A stretch of 64,000 bases of DNA from Alteromonas sp. KUL49 (GCF_006538345.1 NZ_BJKL01000004.1:124001-188000); one strand, 5' to 3'. Shown: positions 40,710-49,298, numbered from the stretch's first letter. Translations and numbers: made by a program. The notes: generated by a model not told the origin, from the letters alone.

Positions 40710-41543
40710 ATGACATCTATAACAACAACGAACTTGCTCGAACGTATCGCCGAGCACTACCCAAGTCTGTCGCCCTCAGCGCAAACTATCGCAAACTACC
40801 TACAAAAGAACCCCCTTGCTGTCATTACCCAGTCGACTGCGCTGTTAGCAGAAAATACCAACACATCTAAAGCCACGGTAAGCCGATTTTTCAGGCAACT
40901 AGGCTTTGCCTCCCATCAAGAAGCAAAACTAGCTTTAGATACGTTGCGCGAAGAGGGTGTACCATTAGCTCGCTCATCTACCAACACCCCGATGCTTGAC
41001 AGCGAGTTGAACAACGTAAACAGTACGTTCTCGAATATCGATGACAATCAATTAAATACTATCGCTAGGGAGCTTATCACCAGTAGACAGGTACATATTA
41101 TTGGATTTAGAAACGGTTTCCCGCTTGCGCTGCACTTGCGCCAGCAATTAAAGCAAATTCGCGCCAATGTGCACCTACTCCCCCAACCCGGACAGACGTT
41201 GAGTGAAGACATCATCGACATTTCACCGAAAGACATCGTGATTTTGTTTGGCTTCAGACGTCGTATTCAACGGTTTAATGTATTGCTAGATCAACTTACT
41301 CAACAGCGGGTGGTATTAATTACAGACCCTACCGGCCAACAATATCGTGACAAAGTTAACCACTTGTTAGTATGCCACGTAGGGAACGACGCTCCCTTCG
41401 ACAGCTACGCTGCTCCCATGAGTTTACTCTCTTGTCTGTGTAATGTGAGTTATTCCCTGTTGGGAGATAAAGCAGTGGAGCGTGTTGAGTCAATTAGAGA
41501 TTCTTACAACGAAATGAATGAGCTAGCGCCCTCCGCACAATAA
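40710..41543 (+). CDS. MurR/RpiR family transcriptional regulator
   Basis: 277-residue regulator. The N-terminal RpiR-type helix-turn-helix (about 1-77) shows AEHYPSLSPSAQTIANYL and TNTSKATVSRFFRQLGFASH; the C-terminal half is a SIS domain (about 120-250) with VHIIGFRNGF and VVLITDPTGQQYRDK, which would bind a phosphorylated or carboxylated small molecule. A RpiR-type gene also sits near the HpxW locus in Klebsiella. By position it is the best candidate to control the amidase-HpxW operon downstream, where two GAAACA..TGTTTC palindromes lie. Confidence 0.85.
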   Translation: MTSITTTNLLERIAEHYPSLSPSAQTIANYLQKNPLAVITQSTALLAENTNTSKATVSRFFRQLGFASHQEAKLALDTLREEGVPLARSSTNTPMLDSELNNVNSTFSNIDDNQLNTIARELITSRQVHIIGFRNGFPLALHLRQQLKQIRANVHLLPQPGQTLSEDIIDISPKDIVILFGFRRRIQRFNVLLDQLTQQRVVLITDPTGQQYRDKVNHLLVCHVGNDAPFDSYAAPMSLLSCLCNVSYSLLGDKAVERVESIRDSYNEMNELAPSAQ

Positions 41544-41722
41544 GCTCTGGTCAAGCCACGGGGGATACTACCCTCTTCCCTTTGCTCACTTTTTACGCAA
41601 TACTAGCGCTGAATATATAACAACAATAAAATTTGGGTTCTACCAAGAAGTTATGTTGTTTGGCCCTTTGAATCACCAGTTATGTGAGTGATGGTGATTG
41701 TGCACCTAGGAAGTAAGCTAGT

Positions 41723-42292
41723 ATGGAAACCGCACACCTTATCGTAGAAGAAGCAAACCAAGTGCTAAACTTTTGGTTCGAGACTTTAACCCCACAACAA
41801 TGGTTTACCCAAGAACCAGCCATAGATCGTACTATTGCCTCTCGATTCTTACCTCTGCATAAATCCGCAACTCATGGCGAACTCTGGCATTGGCGCACCA
41901 CACCCAGAGGACGCCTAGCTGAGATCATTGTGTTAGACCAGTTTTCTCGCAACCTATACCGAAATTCCGCAAATGCTTTCGCATTCGACGGCATGGCACT
42001 TATATTGGCACAGCAAGCAATAAGCGTAGAAGCAGATAAAGCATTAACCGCTGAACAGTGCGCATTTCTATACATGCCATTTATGCACAGCGAATCGCTC
42101 GCAATGCACGACGTGGCACTTCAGCTATTTTCAATGCCGGGGCTCGAGCAACAACTCGCCTTTGAAAAACAACACATTGCCTTAATAAAAGAGTTTGGTC
42201 GATATCCTTACCGGAATAAAGTGCTGGGACGTGAATCAACCCAAGCAGAATTGGATTATTTAGCAAGTAATAAAGAAGTTTTCGCCAAATAG
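41723..42292 (+). CDS. DUF924 family protein
   Basis: 189-residue cytosolic protein of the DUF924 family (helical, TPR-like fold; function unknown). NFWFETLTPQQWFTQEPAID, IIVLDQFSRNLYRNSANAFAFD in part, and FLYMPFMHSESLAMHD are the family blocks, followed by LIKEFGRYPYRNKVLGR. AGGAAG precedes the ATG. It lies between the RpiR gene and the amidase operon on the same strand, but its role in purine breakdown, if any, is unknown. Confidence 0.88.
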   Translation: METAHLIVEEANQVLNFWFETLTPQQWFTQEPAIDRTIASRFLPLHKSATHGELWHWRTTPRGRLAEIIVLDQFSRNLYRNSANAFAFDGMALILAQQAISVEADKALTAEQCAFLYMPFMHSESLAMHDVALQLFSMPGLEQQLAFEKQHIALIKEFGRYPYRNKVLGRESTQAELDYLASNKEVFAK

Positions 42293-42308
42293 ACCCCACA
42301 CAAAAAAA

Positions 42309-42351
42309 GAAACACCAGTTTCACTTGACACATTTTAGAAACAGGTGTTTC
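42309..42351 (+). promoter_or_regulatory. Tandem palindromes over the amidase-operon promoter (candidate RpiR operator)
   Basis: GAAACACCAGTTTC (42309-42322) and GAAACAGGTGTTTC (42338-42351) are near-perfect and perfect palindromes with centres 29 bases apart. A TTGACA -35 box lies between them at 42325-42330, and a weak -10 (TTTCAT, 42348-42353) overlaps the second. The arrangement looks like a repressor or activator pair on the promoter of the operon starting at 42387. Assignment to the RpiR protein is by position. Confidence 0.6.
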
Positions 42352-42386
42352 ATGATAGTTATTATTCAGTCATCATTTCGAGAACC

Positions 42387-43571
42387 GTGTCTACTCCTTT
42401 CGTAAAAACGCCGAGCTACAGCGCTCCAGCAAAATCATCACCCGAAGCGCCGCTGAACTCATACAAGCTTGCAGTGAAAGATTTGTTTCACATGAGCGAC
42501 TTACCTACAGCAGCCGGAAACCCCGATTGGTTAGCCACACATCCAATACCAACCGCGACCAATACCACAGTTGAGCGACTGTTAGAGGCTGGTTGTATCT
42601 TTGCAGGTAAAACAATTACTGATGAACTGGCGTACAGCCTTCACGGACAAAATAAACATTATGCGCCTTTGGTGAATCCAGCTGCACCTGCTCATATTCC
42701 TGGCGGTTCATCCTCAGGTTCTGCAGTTGCAGTAACATCACACCTTGCTGATGTAGGATTGGGTACTGACACAGGCGGCTCAATTCGAGTTCCAGCCAGC
42801 TATCAAGGGCTTTGGGGGCTTCGTACCACACAATTTGCGATTCCTTGTGACAACATGGTTCCACTCGCCCCTTCCTTCGACACCATTGGCTGGATGACCC
42901 GTGATTTAGATACTATGGAAGCAGTGACCAGCACCTGTTTCGAGAATTCAAAATACATGTCGAAGCATGATGCACATGAGACGATCACTAAAATAGGCAT
43001 TGTGGATACACTCAATTCATCTGTTGCCCATAGTGCGCTTATTACCCATTGGTTGGAGTCAGTGGAGTCTACGAGCGAAGCATCGTTAGTTCCCATAGCA
43101 CTTGATCCGATTAAACTCCAAACCGCAGCGACCTTCAGAGTTTTGCAGGGTGCAGAAATTTGGCAGCAACACGGTGAATGGATTTCACAAACATCTCCTG
43201 ATATTGCCCTAGATATCCAAACACGGTTTGACTGGTGCAAGACCATTACGACTGAGGATGTTTCGAACGCCAAAGCGCAACAACAAATTGTGATTGATGC
43301 ACTCAATAGCCTATTGACTCAAGTTGACGCTATTCTAATACCAACAACACCGGGGCCAGCACCACGCTGTGATGCCTCGGCAGAAACACTTGCCAACGAC
43401 AGAAATGCCTTACTGGCAATGACCGCAATAGCCGGTCTGGTTGGCCTTCCCCAGTTACATATGCCCTTGTTTAGCGTACAAGACGCTCCTTGTGGAATAT
43501 CACTGATCGGGAAGCGTAACAGTGAGCTCGCACTAATAAAAACAGCAAAGCGACTCACCGAAGGCGAGTAA
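42387..43571 (+). CDS. Amidase signature family protein
   Basis: 394-residue amidase of the Ser-cisSer-Lys type. LAVKDLFHM gives Lys31, GGSSSGSAVAV the cis-Ser near 108 and GTDTGGSIRVPAS the nucleophile Ser132. It is shorter than AtzE/HpxY-type amidases (about 460). The start was set at the GTG at 42387, after GAGA; the upstream GTG at 42345 lies inside the palindromic promoter. It is the first gene of an operon whose next gene is an HpxW-like oxamate amidohydrolase, so a C-N bond of a ureide or oxalurate-type metabolite is its likely target, but the substrate is not known. Confidence 0.85.
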   Translation: MSTPFVKTPSYSAPAKSSPEAPLNSYKLAVKDLFHMSDLPTAAGNPDWLATHPIPTATNTTVERLLEAGCIFAGKTITDELAYSLHGQNKHYAPLVNPAAPAHIPGGSSSGSAVAVTSHLADVGLGTDTGGSIRVPASYQGLWGLRTTQFAIPCDNMVPLAPSFDTIGWMTRDLDTMEAVTSTCFENSKYMSKHDAHETITKIGIVDTLNSSVAHSALITHWLESVESTSEASLVPIALDPIKLQTAATFRVLQGAEIWQQHGEWISQTSPDIALDIQTRFDWCKTITTEDVSNAKAQQQIVIDALNSLLTQVDAILIPTTPGPAPRCDASAETLANDRNALLAMTAIAGLVGLPQLHMPLFSVQDAPCGISLIGKRNSELALIKTAKRLTEGE

Positions 43572-43596
43572 ACTTTTAACCCTACGGACACACATA

Positions 43597-45177
43597 ATGA
43601 ACAAATCACCTAATATTGCCTTTACTGCACCGCACTTTGCTGCAAGCCAAGTGGGTTTAGATATATTGGAAAAAGGCGGTACTGCCATAGAGGCCATGGT
43701 TGCAGCTGCAGCATCAATTGCCGTTGAGTACCCACACATGAATGGTCTGGGTGGCGATGGTTTCTGGCTTATTAGTGAGCCAGGGAAAGCCCCCATTGGA
43801 ATAGATGCTGCCGGAGTGAGTGCTAAAGCTGCTACACCATCATGGTACGAAGGGTTAGATGCTATCCCTAGTCGTGGACCTAAAGCTGCACTAACAATGG
43901 CAGGTGCTGTTGCCGGCTGGCAAGAAGCGCTGTCAATCAGTGAAGAATGGCAACAGCCACTGCCTTTAAAGACCCTTTTAGATACTGCAATCAACCAAGC
44001 TACGTGGGGTATTGAAGTTACTCAAAGCCTCACTGATGCAAGCAATAAAACTTTTGATGACTTGTCCTCTGATGAGAATTTTGCTCAGTTTTTAATTAAG
44101 GGAAAGGCATTAAAGAAAGGCAAAATAGTGAAGCTGCCTAAGCTAGCCAAAACCCTTGAGCACTTAGCCGAAAATGGTTTAGACGATTTCTACCGTGGTG
44201 CAATGGCACAAACGCTAGCCGCTGACCTTGCCGCAGTTGGCTCCCCTATCACCATAGAAGACTTTCACAACTATCGCGCTAAGCGAGTTACACCGCTGGG
44301 AGTTACCACTAGCAAGGGAAAAATTTACAACTTACCGGCGCCAACCCAAGGCGTAGCGTCCTTAATTATTTTAGCCCTTTACGACCGAGTTCAGCATCTT
44401 GGTACTACCGATGCGGACATGGTGCATTTACTGATTGAGTGTACCAAACAAGCGTTCATTGCTCGTAATGCCAATGTTACTGACCCATCACGTACACCAG
44501 TAAACCTGGAATCATTGTTGACGGATGAAAGTTTAGAGGAAATGGTAAAACACATTTCACTCGACACAGCACAGCCGTGGCCTCACGTTGCCAAACTTGG
44601 CGATACCATCTGGATGGGTGCGTGTGATAGTGAGGGTAGAATGGTGAGTTACATTCAATCCCTATACTGGGAGTTTGGCTCAGGGGTAGTAAGTCCACAA
44701 ACTGGTATTGTTTGGAATAATCGCGGTACGTCGTTTTCTTTGGACCCGTCAAGTAATCAATACCTAGCGCCGGGACTCAAGCCATTCCATACACTTAACC
44801 CCGCTTTTGCTGAGCTATCAGACGGCAGAAGAATGAGCTACGGCACTATGGGTGGGGAAGGTCAACCACAAACTCAAGCGGCGTTGTTTGCACGACATAT
44901 TTATCACAATCAACCGATTGATAAGGCGATTGCGTTGGGCCGTTGGCTTCTTGGTCGCACCTGGGGCGATGAGAGTCACAACCTAAAACTTGAGCGAGAT
45001 TTAGCAGAATACGTTGGCGAAGACCTTGTCGCTCGCGGGCACGATACCGTCATGGTTGACCCATGTAATGAGCTTATGGGTCATGCAGGCGCCGTTATTC
45101 GAACTCCAACAGGCAGTGTCAGTGCAGCGAGCGATCCGCGCAGTGATGGCAAAGCCTTTGTAAATGTAAAACCTTAA
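43597..45177 (+). CDS. Oxamate amidohydrolase-like (HpxW type) gamma-glutamyltransferase-family protein
   Basis: 526-residue Ntn hydrolase related to gamma-glutamyltransferase, close to HpxW of Klebsiella, which cuts oxamate to oxalate and ammonia at the end of uric acid breakdown. VEYPHMNGLGGDGFWLI matches the family's first block. LGDTIWMGACD places the predicted self-cleavage site before Thr337, the new catalytic residue; HpxW uses Thr344. GTMGGEGQPQ is the late glycine-rich block. There is no signal peptide, so it acts in the cytosol. Second gene of the operon, 25 bases after the amidase. The paired allantoate and ureidoglycine enzymes support this reading over glutathione metabolism. Confidence 0.82.
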   Translation: MNKSPNIAFTAPHFAASQVGLDILEKGGTAIEAMVAAAASIAVEYPHMNGLGGDGFWLISEPGKAPIGIDAAGVSAKAATPSWYEGLDAIPSRGPKAALTMAGAVAGWQEALSISEEWQQPLPLKTLLDTAINQATWGIEVTQSLTDASNKTFDDLSSDENFAQFLIKGKALKKGKIVKLPKLAKTLEHLAENGLDDFYRGAMAQTLAADLAAVGSPITIEDFHNYRAKRVTPLGVTTSKGKIYNLPAPTQGVASLIILALYDRVQHLGTTDADMVHLLIECTKQAFIARNANVTDPSRTPVNLESLLTDESLEEMVKHISLDTAQPWPHVAKLGDTIWMGACDSEGRMVSYIQSLYWEFGSGVVSPQTGIVWNNRGTSFSLDPSSNQYLAPGLKPFHTLNPAFAELSDGRRMSYGTMGGEGQPQTQAALFARHIYHNQPIDKAIALGRWLLGRTWGDESHNLKLERDLAEYVGEDLVARGHDTVMVDPCNELMGHAGAVIRTPTGSVSAASDPRSDGKAFVNVKP

Positions 45178-45190
45178 AGAGCCAATACCA

Positions 45191-46009
45191 ATGCAGTTTA
45201 TTTTAGATAACCTCCCAACCATACTATCACTCATAGGCACTGGTATTTTCGCTGGTCTACTTGCTGGCATGCTCGGTGTAGGGGGTGGCATTGTCATTGT
45301 ACCAGTGCTCTATTTCTTGTTTCAGGCCCTTGGTGTATCTGCCGAAAGTGCAATGGTCATTGCTACGGCAACGTCACTGGCCACTATTGTACCTACCTCA
45401 ATTAGCTCAATAAGGGCCCATAACGCCAAGGGCAATGTGGATTTCCCATTACTCAAAGCCTGGGCACCTTTCATATTTGCAGGCGTGCTATTGGGCAGCT
45501 ACGCGGTTACTGTAGTCAATGCGACTTACTTAACGATTCTATTCGGTGTAATCGCCACGCTCTCTGCCATCAATATGATTTTAGGTAAAAAAGATGCCCT
45601 TTTTGGTGGCCTCCCCGGTCGTATTGGGCAGTCGATAATGGCAGCGTGTATAGGACTGTTTAGCTCACTAGTGGGTATTGGCGGCGGTACACTCACTGTA
45701 CCAACCTTAACGTTTTGCAACTACCCAGCACATCGCGCGGTAGGCACAGCTGCGGCGGTAGGATTAATTATCTCGCTACCAGCGGCTATCACACTCCTGT
45801 TTGTTGGTGAAACACCAGCAGACGCCCCTTTCGCAACCATAGGCTTTGTTAACTTACTTGGCTTCGCCTGTATTGTGCCTCTCACGGTATTGTTCGCGCC
45901 CATTGGCGCCAATATCGCTAACCGACTAGACGCAGGCATGCTCAAAAAAGTATTCGCTGTTGTACTAATCATCACTGGCGTGCGCATGCTTGCGCAAGCT
46001 GTGCTTTAA
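45191..46009 (+). CDS. TauE/SafE family sulfite/organic-anion permease
   Basis: 272-residue inner-membrane protein with eight hydrophobic segments and the repeated glycine motif of the TauE/SafE family (GMLGVGGGIVIVPVL in the first half and SLVGIGGGTLTVPTL in the second). Members export small anions such as sulfite, sulfoacetate or other carboxylates, or import them. In an operon that should yield oxalate or oxamate, an oxalate or ureide carrier is a reasonable inference, but not shown. It lies 13 bases after the HpxW-like gene and 15 before the aminotransferase. Confidence 0.85.
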   Translation: MQFILDNLPTILSLIGTGIFAGLLAGMLGVGGGIVIVPVLYFLFQALGVSAESAMVIATATSLATIVPTSISSIRAHNAKGNVDFPLLKAWAPFIFAGVLLGSYAVTVVNATYLTILFGVIATLSAINMILGKKDALFGGLPGRIGQSIMAACIGLFSSLVGIGGGTLTVPTLTFCNYPAHRAVGTAAAVGLIISLPAAITLLFVGETPADAPFATIGFVNLLGFACIVPLTVLFAPIGANIANRLDAGMLKKVFAVVLIITGVRMLAQAVL

Positions 46010-46024
46010 CTTATAGGTGTTTTC

Positions 46025-47281
46025 ATGACGTCTTTGTACGCTTCTTCAGACTTTGCTCCACTTTCTCCTCCACCGCGCTTATTAATGGGCCCCGGCCCTA
46101 TAAATTGCTACCCACGGGTACTCACTGCTATGTCGACTCAGTTGGTGGGTCAATATGACCCAGTCATGACAGGTTATATGAACGATGTGATGGCCTTGTA
46201 CCGTCAGGTATTCAATACCAATAACCAACAAACCCTACTGATTGACGGTACATCTCGCGCGGGTATTGAAGCCGTTTTAGTGTCAGCAATTGAACCCGGC
46301 GACAAAGTGCTCGTCCCCGTATTTGGACGCTTTGGTCATTTACTTGCTGAAATTGCACAGCGCGCAGATGCAGAAGTACACACCATTGAAGTACCTTGGG
46401 GTGAAGTGTTCAAGCCTGAACAAATAGAAGAAGCGATCAAACGTGTGCAGCCTAAAATGCTCGCAGTCGTTCAAGGCGATACCTCTACGACTATGCTTCA
46501 ACCTCTCGCTGACATCGGCGCCATTTGTAAAGCACACGATGTATTGTTTTATAGCGATGCTACGGCGTCTATTGGCGGGAATGCTTTTGAAACAGACGCA
46601 TGGCATCTTGATGCAGTGTCTGTGGGATTACAAAAATGTTTGGGTGGGCCTTCGGGAAGCGCGCCAGTTACTATGAGTGACAAATTTGTAGAGTTAGTAA
46701 GAAAACGTCATCACGTTGAGGCGGGTATCAGAGACGCACATCACGTTGACGCTCTGGGACCTCGTATTCGCTCAAACTATTTCGATTTACCGATGATCAT
46801 GGATTATTGGGGCGAAGAACGACTCAACCACCATACCGAAGCAGCGAGCATGCTGTTCTGTGCACGAGAATGCGCTCGCGTGCATCTAGAGGAAGGCCAA
46901 GATGCCGTTATCGCTCGTCACAAAGTGGCGGGAGACGCCATGTTAGCAGGTGTACAAGCCATGGGCTTAACCCCCTTTGGTGATCTTGCAAATAAGATGA
47001 ACAATGTTGTGGGTGTGGTTATTCCTGACGGAGTGCATGGTGAAGCCGTTCGCGAAACCCTTCTACTTCGCTTCAATATTGAAATTGGTACCAGCTTTGG
47101 TCCTCTAAAAGGAAAAATCTGGCGCATTGGTACCATGGGCTACAACGCACGTGAAGATGCGGTGTTACATACTTTGCAGTCTCTTGAAACCACACTCAGA
47201 ATGCAGGGTTTTGCAATGCCTTTTGGCGCTGGTGTAGATGCCGCACTTGCGGTGTATAACGAGGCTTCTTCGAATGCTTGA
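46025..47281 (+). CDS. (S)-Ureidoglycine-glyoxylate aminotransferase-like (PucG/HpxJ type), class V
   Basis: 418-residue PLP enzyme of aminotransferase class V. LMGPGPINCYPRVL at the start and LVGQYDPVMTGYMNDVMALY match the PucG/UGXT group, and the PLP-binding Lys is Lys204 in SVGLQKCLGGPSGS, after YSDATASIGG. UGXT moves the amino group of ureidoglycine to glyoxylate, giving oxalurate and glycine. AGGTG lies upstream of the ATG. The gene overlaps the allantoate amidohydrolase gene by eight bases; that enzyme makes the ureidoglycine. Alanine- or serine-glyoxylate aminotransferase would be the alternative, but the neighbours favour UGXT. Confidence 0.85.
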   Translation: MTSLYASSDFAPLSPPPRLLMGPGPINCYPRVLTAMSTQLVGQYDPVMTGYMNDVMALYRQVFNTNNQQTLLIDGTSRAGIEAVLVSAIEPGDKVLVPVFGRFGHLLAEIAQRADAEVHTIEVPWGEVFKPEQIEEAIKRVQPKMLAVVQGDTSTTMLQPLADIGAICKAHDVLFYSDATASIGGNAFETDAWHLDAVSVGLQKCLGGPSGSAPVTMSDKFVELVRKRHHVEAGIRDAHHVDALGPRIRSNYFDLPMIMDYWGEERLNHHTEAASMLFCARECARVHLEEGQDAVIARHKVAGDAMLAGVQAMGLTPFGDLANKMNNVVGVVIPDGVHGEAVRETLLLRFNIEIGTSFGPLKGKIWRIGTMGYNAREDAVLHTLQSLETTLRMQGFAMPFGAGVDAALAVYNEASSNA

Positions 47282-48527
47282 TTTCGAGATTGCTGCAGAA
47301 GAGATAATGGCTCGCTGTGAAGCATTGGGAAATATAAGCCAGCAATCCACTTGTTTGGATAGGCGCTACTTAACCAAAGAGCATAAGCAAGCCAACAGTC
47401 TAGTCTCTGGCTGGATGACAGAAGCGGGAATGACCACGTGGCAAGATGCTGCTGGTAACCAATGGGGGCGTTACAATGCTAGTCATGCCAATGCTCCTCG
47501 CTTAATCATTGGTAGCCATTTAGACACCGTTCCAAACGGCGGTAAATACGACGGAATGTTGGGTGTCATTGCGCCAATCAGTTTAATTGCGCAATTCAGT
47601 CGAGACCAAGTTCAGTTTCCTTTTCATATCGATGTAGTAGGTTTTGGTGACGAAGAAGGCACTCGTTTTGGTTCTACCCTGCTTGGTAGCTTTGCACTAA
47701 CGGGCGAATGGAAAGAATCTTGGCGCGATCTTACTGATGAACAGGGTATCAGCTTGGCTGATGCGCTTGTCTCTTTTGGCTCCTCCTTTGAAAATATTGA
47801 ATCGGCAACTCTGACACCGGAAAACATTCTTGGGTATCTAGAAATTCACATTGAACAGGGTCCAATACTCGAAAATGAAAACCTTCCGATTGGCATTGTC
47901 AGTGCTATTGCGGGTGCAAAACGCTTCAACATTACGGTAACGGGTATGGCTGGCCATGCTGGTACAGTCCCAATGGAGATGCGTCATGACGCGTTATGTG
48001 CAGTATCAGAAATGATACTCGCGGTAGAAACTCACGCAAGTTCAGCGCGTGACGTGGTTGCTACCGTCGGCAAAATTGAGAATGCGCCAAACGGTGTCAA
48101 TGTGATATCAGGTCGCACGTCTTTTTCCTTAGATATTCGCAGCGAGCAAGATGATAAGCGAGACAAGGTATTGGCAGATATATTGCAAGCTTTCGATACC
48201 ATTGCAGAAAAGCGCAATATCGCTATCGACATACAACAAACGCATAGTGCAGACGCAGTTCATTGTGACACACAACTGAAAAGCGACATGATTGACGGTG
48301 TAGCGCAAAGCGGTGTTTCACCAAGAATATTGCCTTCAGGCGCCGGTCATGACGCCATGGCTATGGCCTCTATCTGTCCAGTAGCCATGTTGTTTACTCG
48401 CTGTAAAGGTGGGATCAGTCATCATCCTGGTGAGTCCATCACAGTAGACGATGTGAGATACACGGTTGAAGCTCTGCACCATTCGATTATTAATATTGGA
48501 AAAAGACACACAGGAGAATCAGCGTGA
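47274..48527 (+). CDS. Allantoate amidohydrolase-type hydrolase (M20 family)
   Basis: 417-residue metal-dependent amidohydrolase of the HyuC/AllC group of the M20 family. GSHLDTVPNGGKYDGMLGV holds the metal ligands, FGDEEGTRFG and EIHIEQGP the catalytic Glu and another ligand, and PSGAGHDAMAMA the late block. AllC cuts allantoate to ureidoglycine, CO2 and ammonia; N-carbamoyl amino-acid hydrolases and ureidoglycolate hydrolases look similar. Starting at the ATG at 47274 (GAGG upstream) it overlaps the UGXT gene by eight bases. With PuuE (62510-63427) supplying allantoate, AllC activity is the best reading. Confidence 0.83.
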   Translation: MLDFEIAAEEIMARCEALGNISQQSTCLDRRYLTKEHKQANSLVSGWMTEAGMTTWQDAAGNQWGRYNASHANAPRLIIGSHLDTVPNGGKYDGMLGVIAPISLIAQFSRDQVQFPFHIDVVGFGDEEGTRFGSTLLGSFALTGEWKESWRDLTDEQGISLADALVSFGSSFENIESATLTPENILGYLEIHIEQGPILENENLPIGIVSAIAGAKRFNITVTGMAGHAGTVPMEMRHDALCAVSEMILAVETHASSARDVVATVGKIENAPNGVNVISGRTSFSLDIRSEQDDKRDKVLADILQAFDTIAEKRNIAIDIQQTHSADAVHCDTQLKSDMIDGVAQSGVSPRILPSGAGHDAMAMASICPVAMLFTRCKGGISHHPGESITVDDVRYTVEALHHSIINIGKRHTGESA

Positions 48528-48889
48528 TAATAAAACGGATATATAACGACGCAGAGGGAAAGAGTCACTTCGGCGAGGTAGAAATACCACTTGCAGATGG
48601 CGGACCAATCGGCCTACTCTCAGAGAAGTATGCGGCAGGAAAAATCATATTTCGTGAAACTCCTGCCGATTATGATTTCAAGTGGCATCCGGCACCTGCA
48701 AGACAACTACTTTTCATCATCAAAGGACGCGCAGAGTTCACTGTGTCTAACGGCGAGCGTCATGTATTTGGTGCGGGTGATGTACTTTTGCTTGAAGACA
48801 CCGAAGGTGAAGGTCATTGTTCTAAAGCGATGTACAATGAAGTGCGACACTCAATTTTTGTCACCCTTGACGACAGTGTTACCTTTTAA
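48524..48889 (+). CDS. Small cupin domain protein
   Basis: 121-residue single cupin. HPAPARQLLFIIKGRAEFTV and FGAGDVLLLEDTEGEGH give the two cupin motifs, the first without the usual HxH pair, so metal binding is uncertain. Its GTG start overlaps the stop of the allantoate amidohydrolase gene (GTGA), so translation is coupled. It is the last gene of the operon. It is too short for the double-cupin ureidoglycine aminohydrolase (AllE); a regulatory or protective role with an unstable intermediate is possible, but unknown. Confidence 0.75.
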   Translation: MIIKRIYNDAEGKSHFGEVEIPLADGGPIGLLSEKYAAGKIIFRETPADYDFKWHPAPARQLLFIIKGRAEFTVSNGERHVFGAGDVLLLEDTEGEGHCSKAMYNEVRHSIFVTLDDSVTF

Positions 48890-48914
48890 CAACTATTCAT
48901 TACTTCCTAGAAGA

Positions 48915-49127
48915 TGCGCCAATATGGCGTGATGCAAGTAATTTAAGCGCAGAACGGTTGTCTCGATCTCACTGAGGGCAAGTCACAAACTTTTTACCGC
49001 ACGCAGTAAACCCTTCCATGGGGCTCGGCCTCGGCATCCATGCCAAGGGCGGCCGTAAAAAATTTGTCACTTACCCTCGCTTATATCGTCCCCTGCTAGC
49101 TGACCGGCATTGCGCCAATATGGCGCA
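48915..49127. repeat. Imperfect inverted-repeat element flanked by a repeated hairpin motif
   Basis: TGCGCCAATATGGCG occurs at both ends (48915-48929 and from 49111), and inside lies a 26-base inverted repeat, 48974-48999 against 49053-49078, matching at 22 of 26 positions. The inner part also pairs partly (CCCTT...AAGGG). It has no coding sense and looks like a small non-autonomous or REP-like intergenic element. No other copy was seen in this window. Confidence 0.55.
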
Positions 49128-49132
49128 TTTTT
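49111..49132 (+). terminator. Rho-independent terminator, right end of the inverted-repeat element
   Basis: Stem TGCGCCA/TGGCGCA with loop ATA, followed by TTTTT. It lies about 220 bases after the cupin gene and could end the amidase-cupin operon on the plus strand. Confidence 0.6.
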
Positions 49133-49238
49133 CATAAATAGCACCATACTGATGCAGCCTGATACTAGAAAACTTTAATTTTCTATACATACAAAAATAA
49201 CCAATTAATAATCATAGAGTTATAGACACACAAAAGCA

Positions 49239-49252
49239 TGACCAATTGGTCA
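49239..49252. promoter_or_regulatory. RutR-type operator upstream of the exported adenosine deaminase
   Basis: Perfect palindrome TGACCAATTGGTCA, 47 bases before the deaminase ATG. It matches the core of the E. coli RutR operator TTGACCANNTGGTCAA with no mismatch in the 12 core positions. A RutR-like regulator is encoded at 63414-64000. Confidence 0.7.
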
Positions 49253-49298
49253 GATAATTGCTATCCAGTTAAGAACTAATTTTTAGGCCTAACTGATT

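Noticed and set aside
42345-42386. GTG at 42345 as start of the amidase
   Set aside because: It lies within the second palindrome and the predicted promoter; the GTG at 42387 fits the family N-terminus and has GAGA upstream.
48949-49080. Possible small protein on the minus strand of the inverted-repeat element
   Set aside because: The open stretch is short, lacks a ribosome-binding site, and is explained by the repeat structure.
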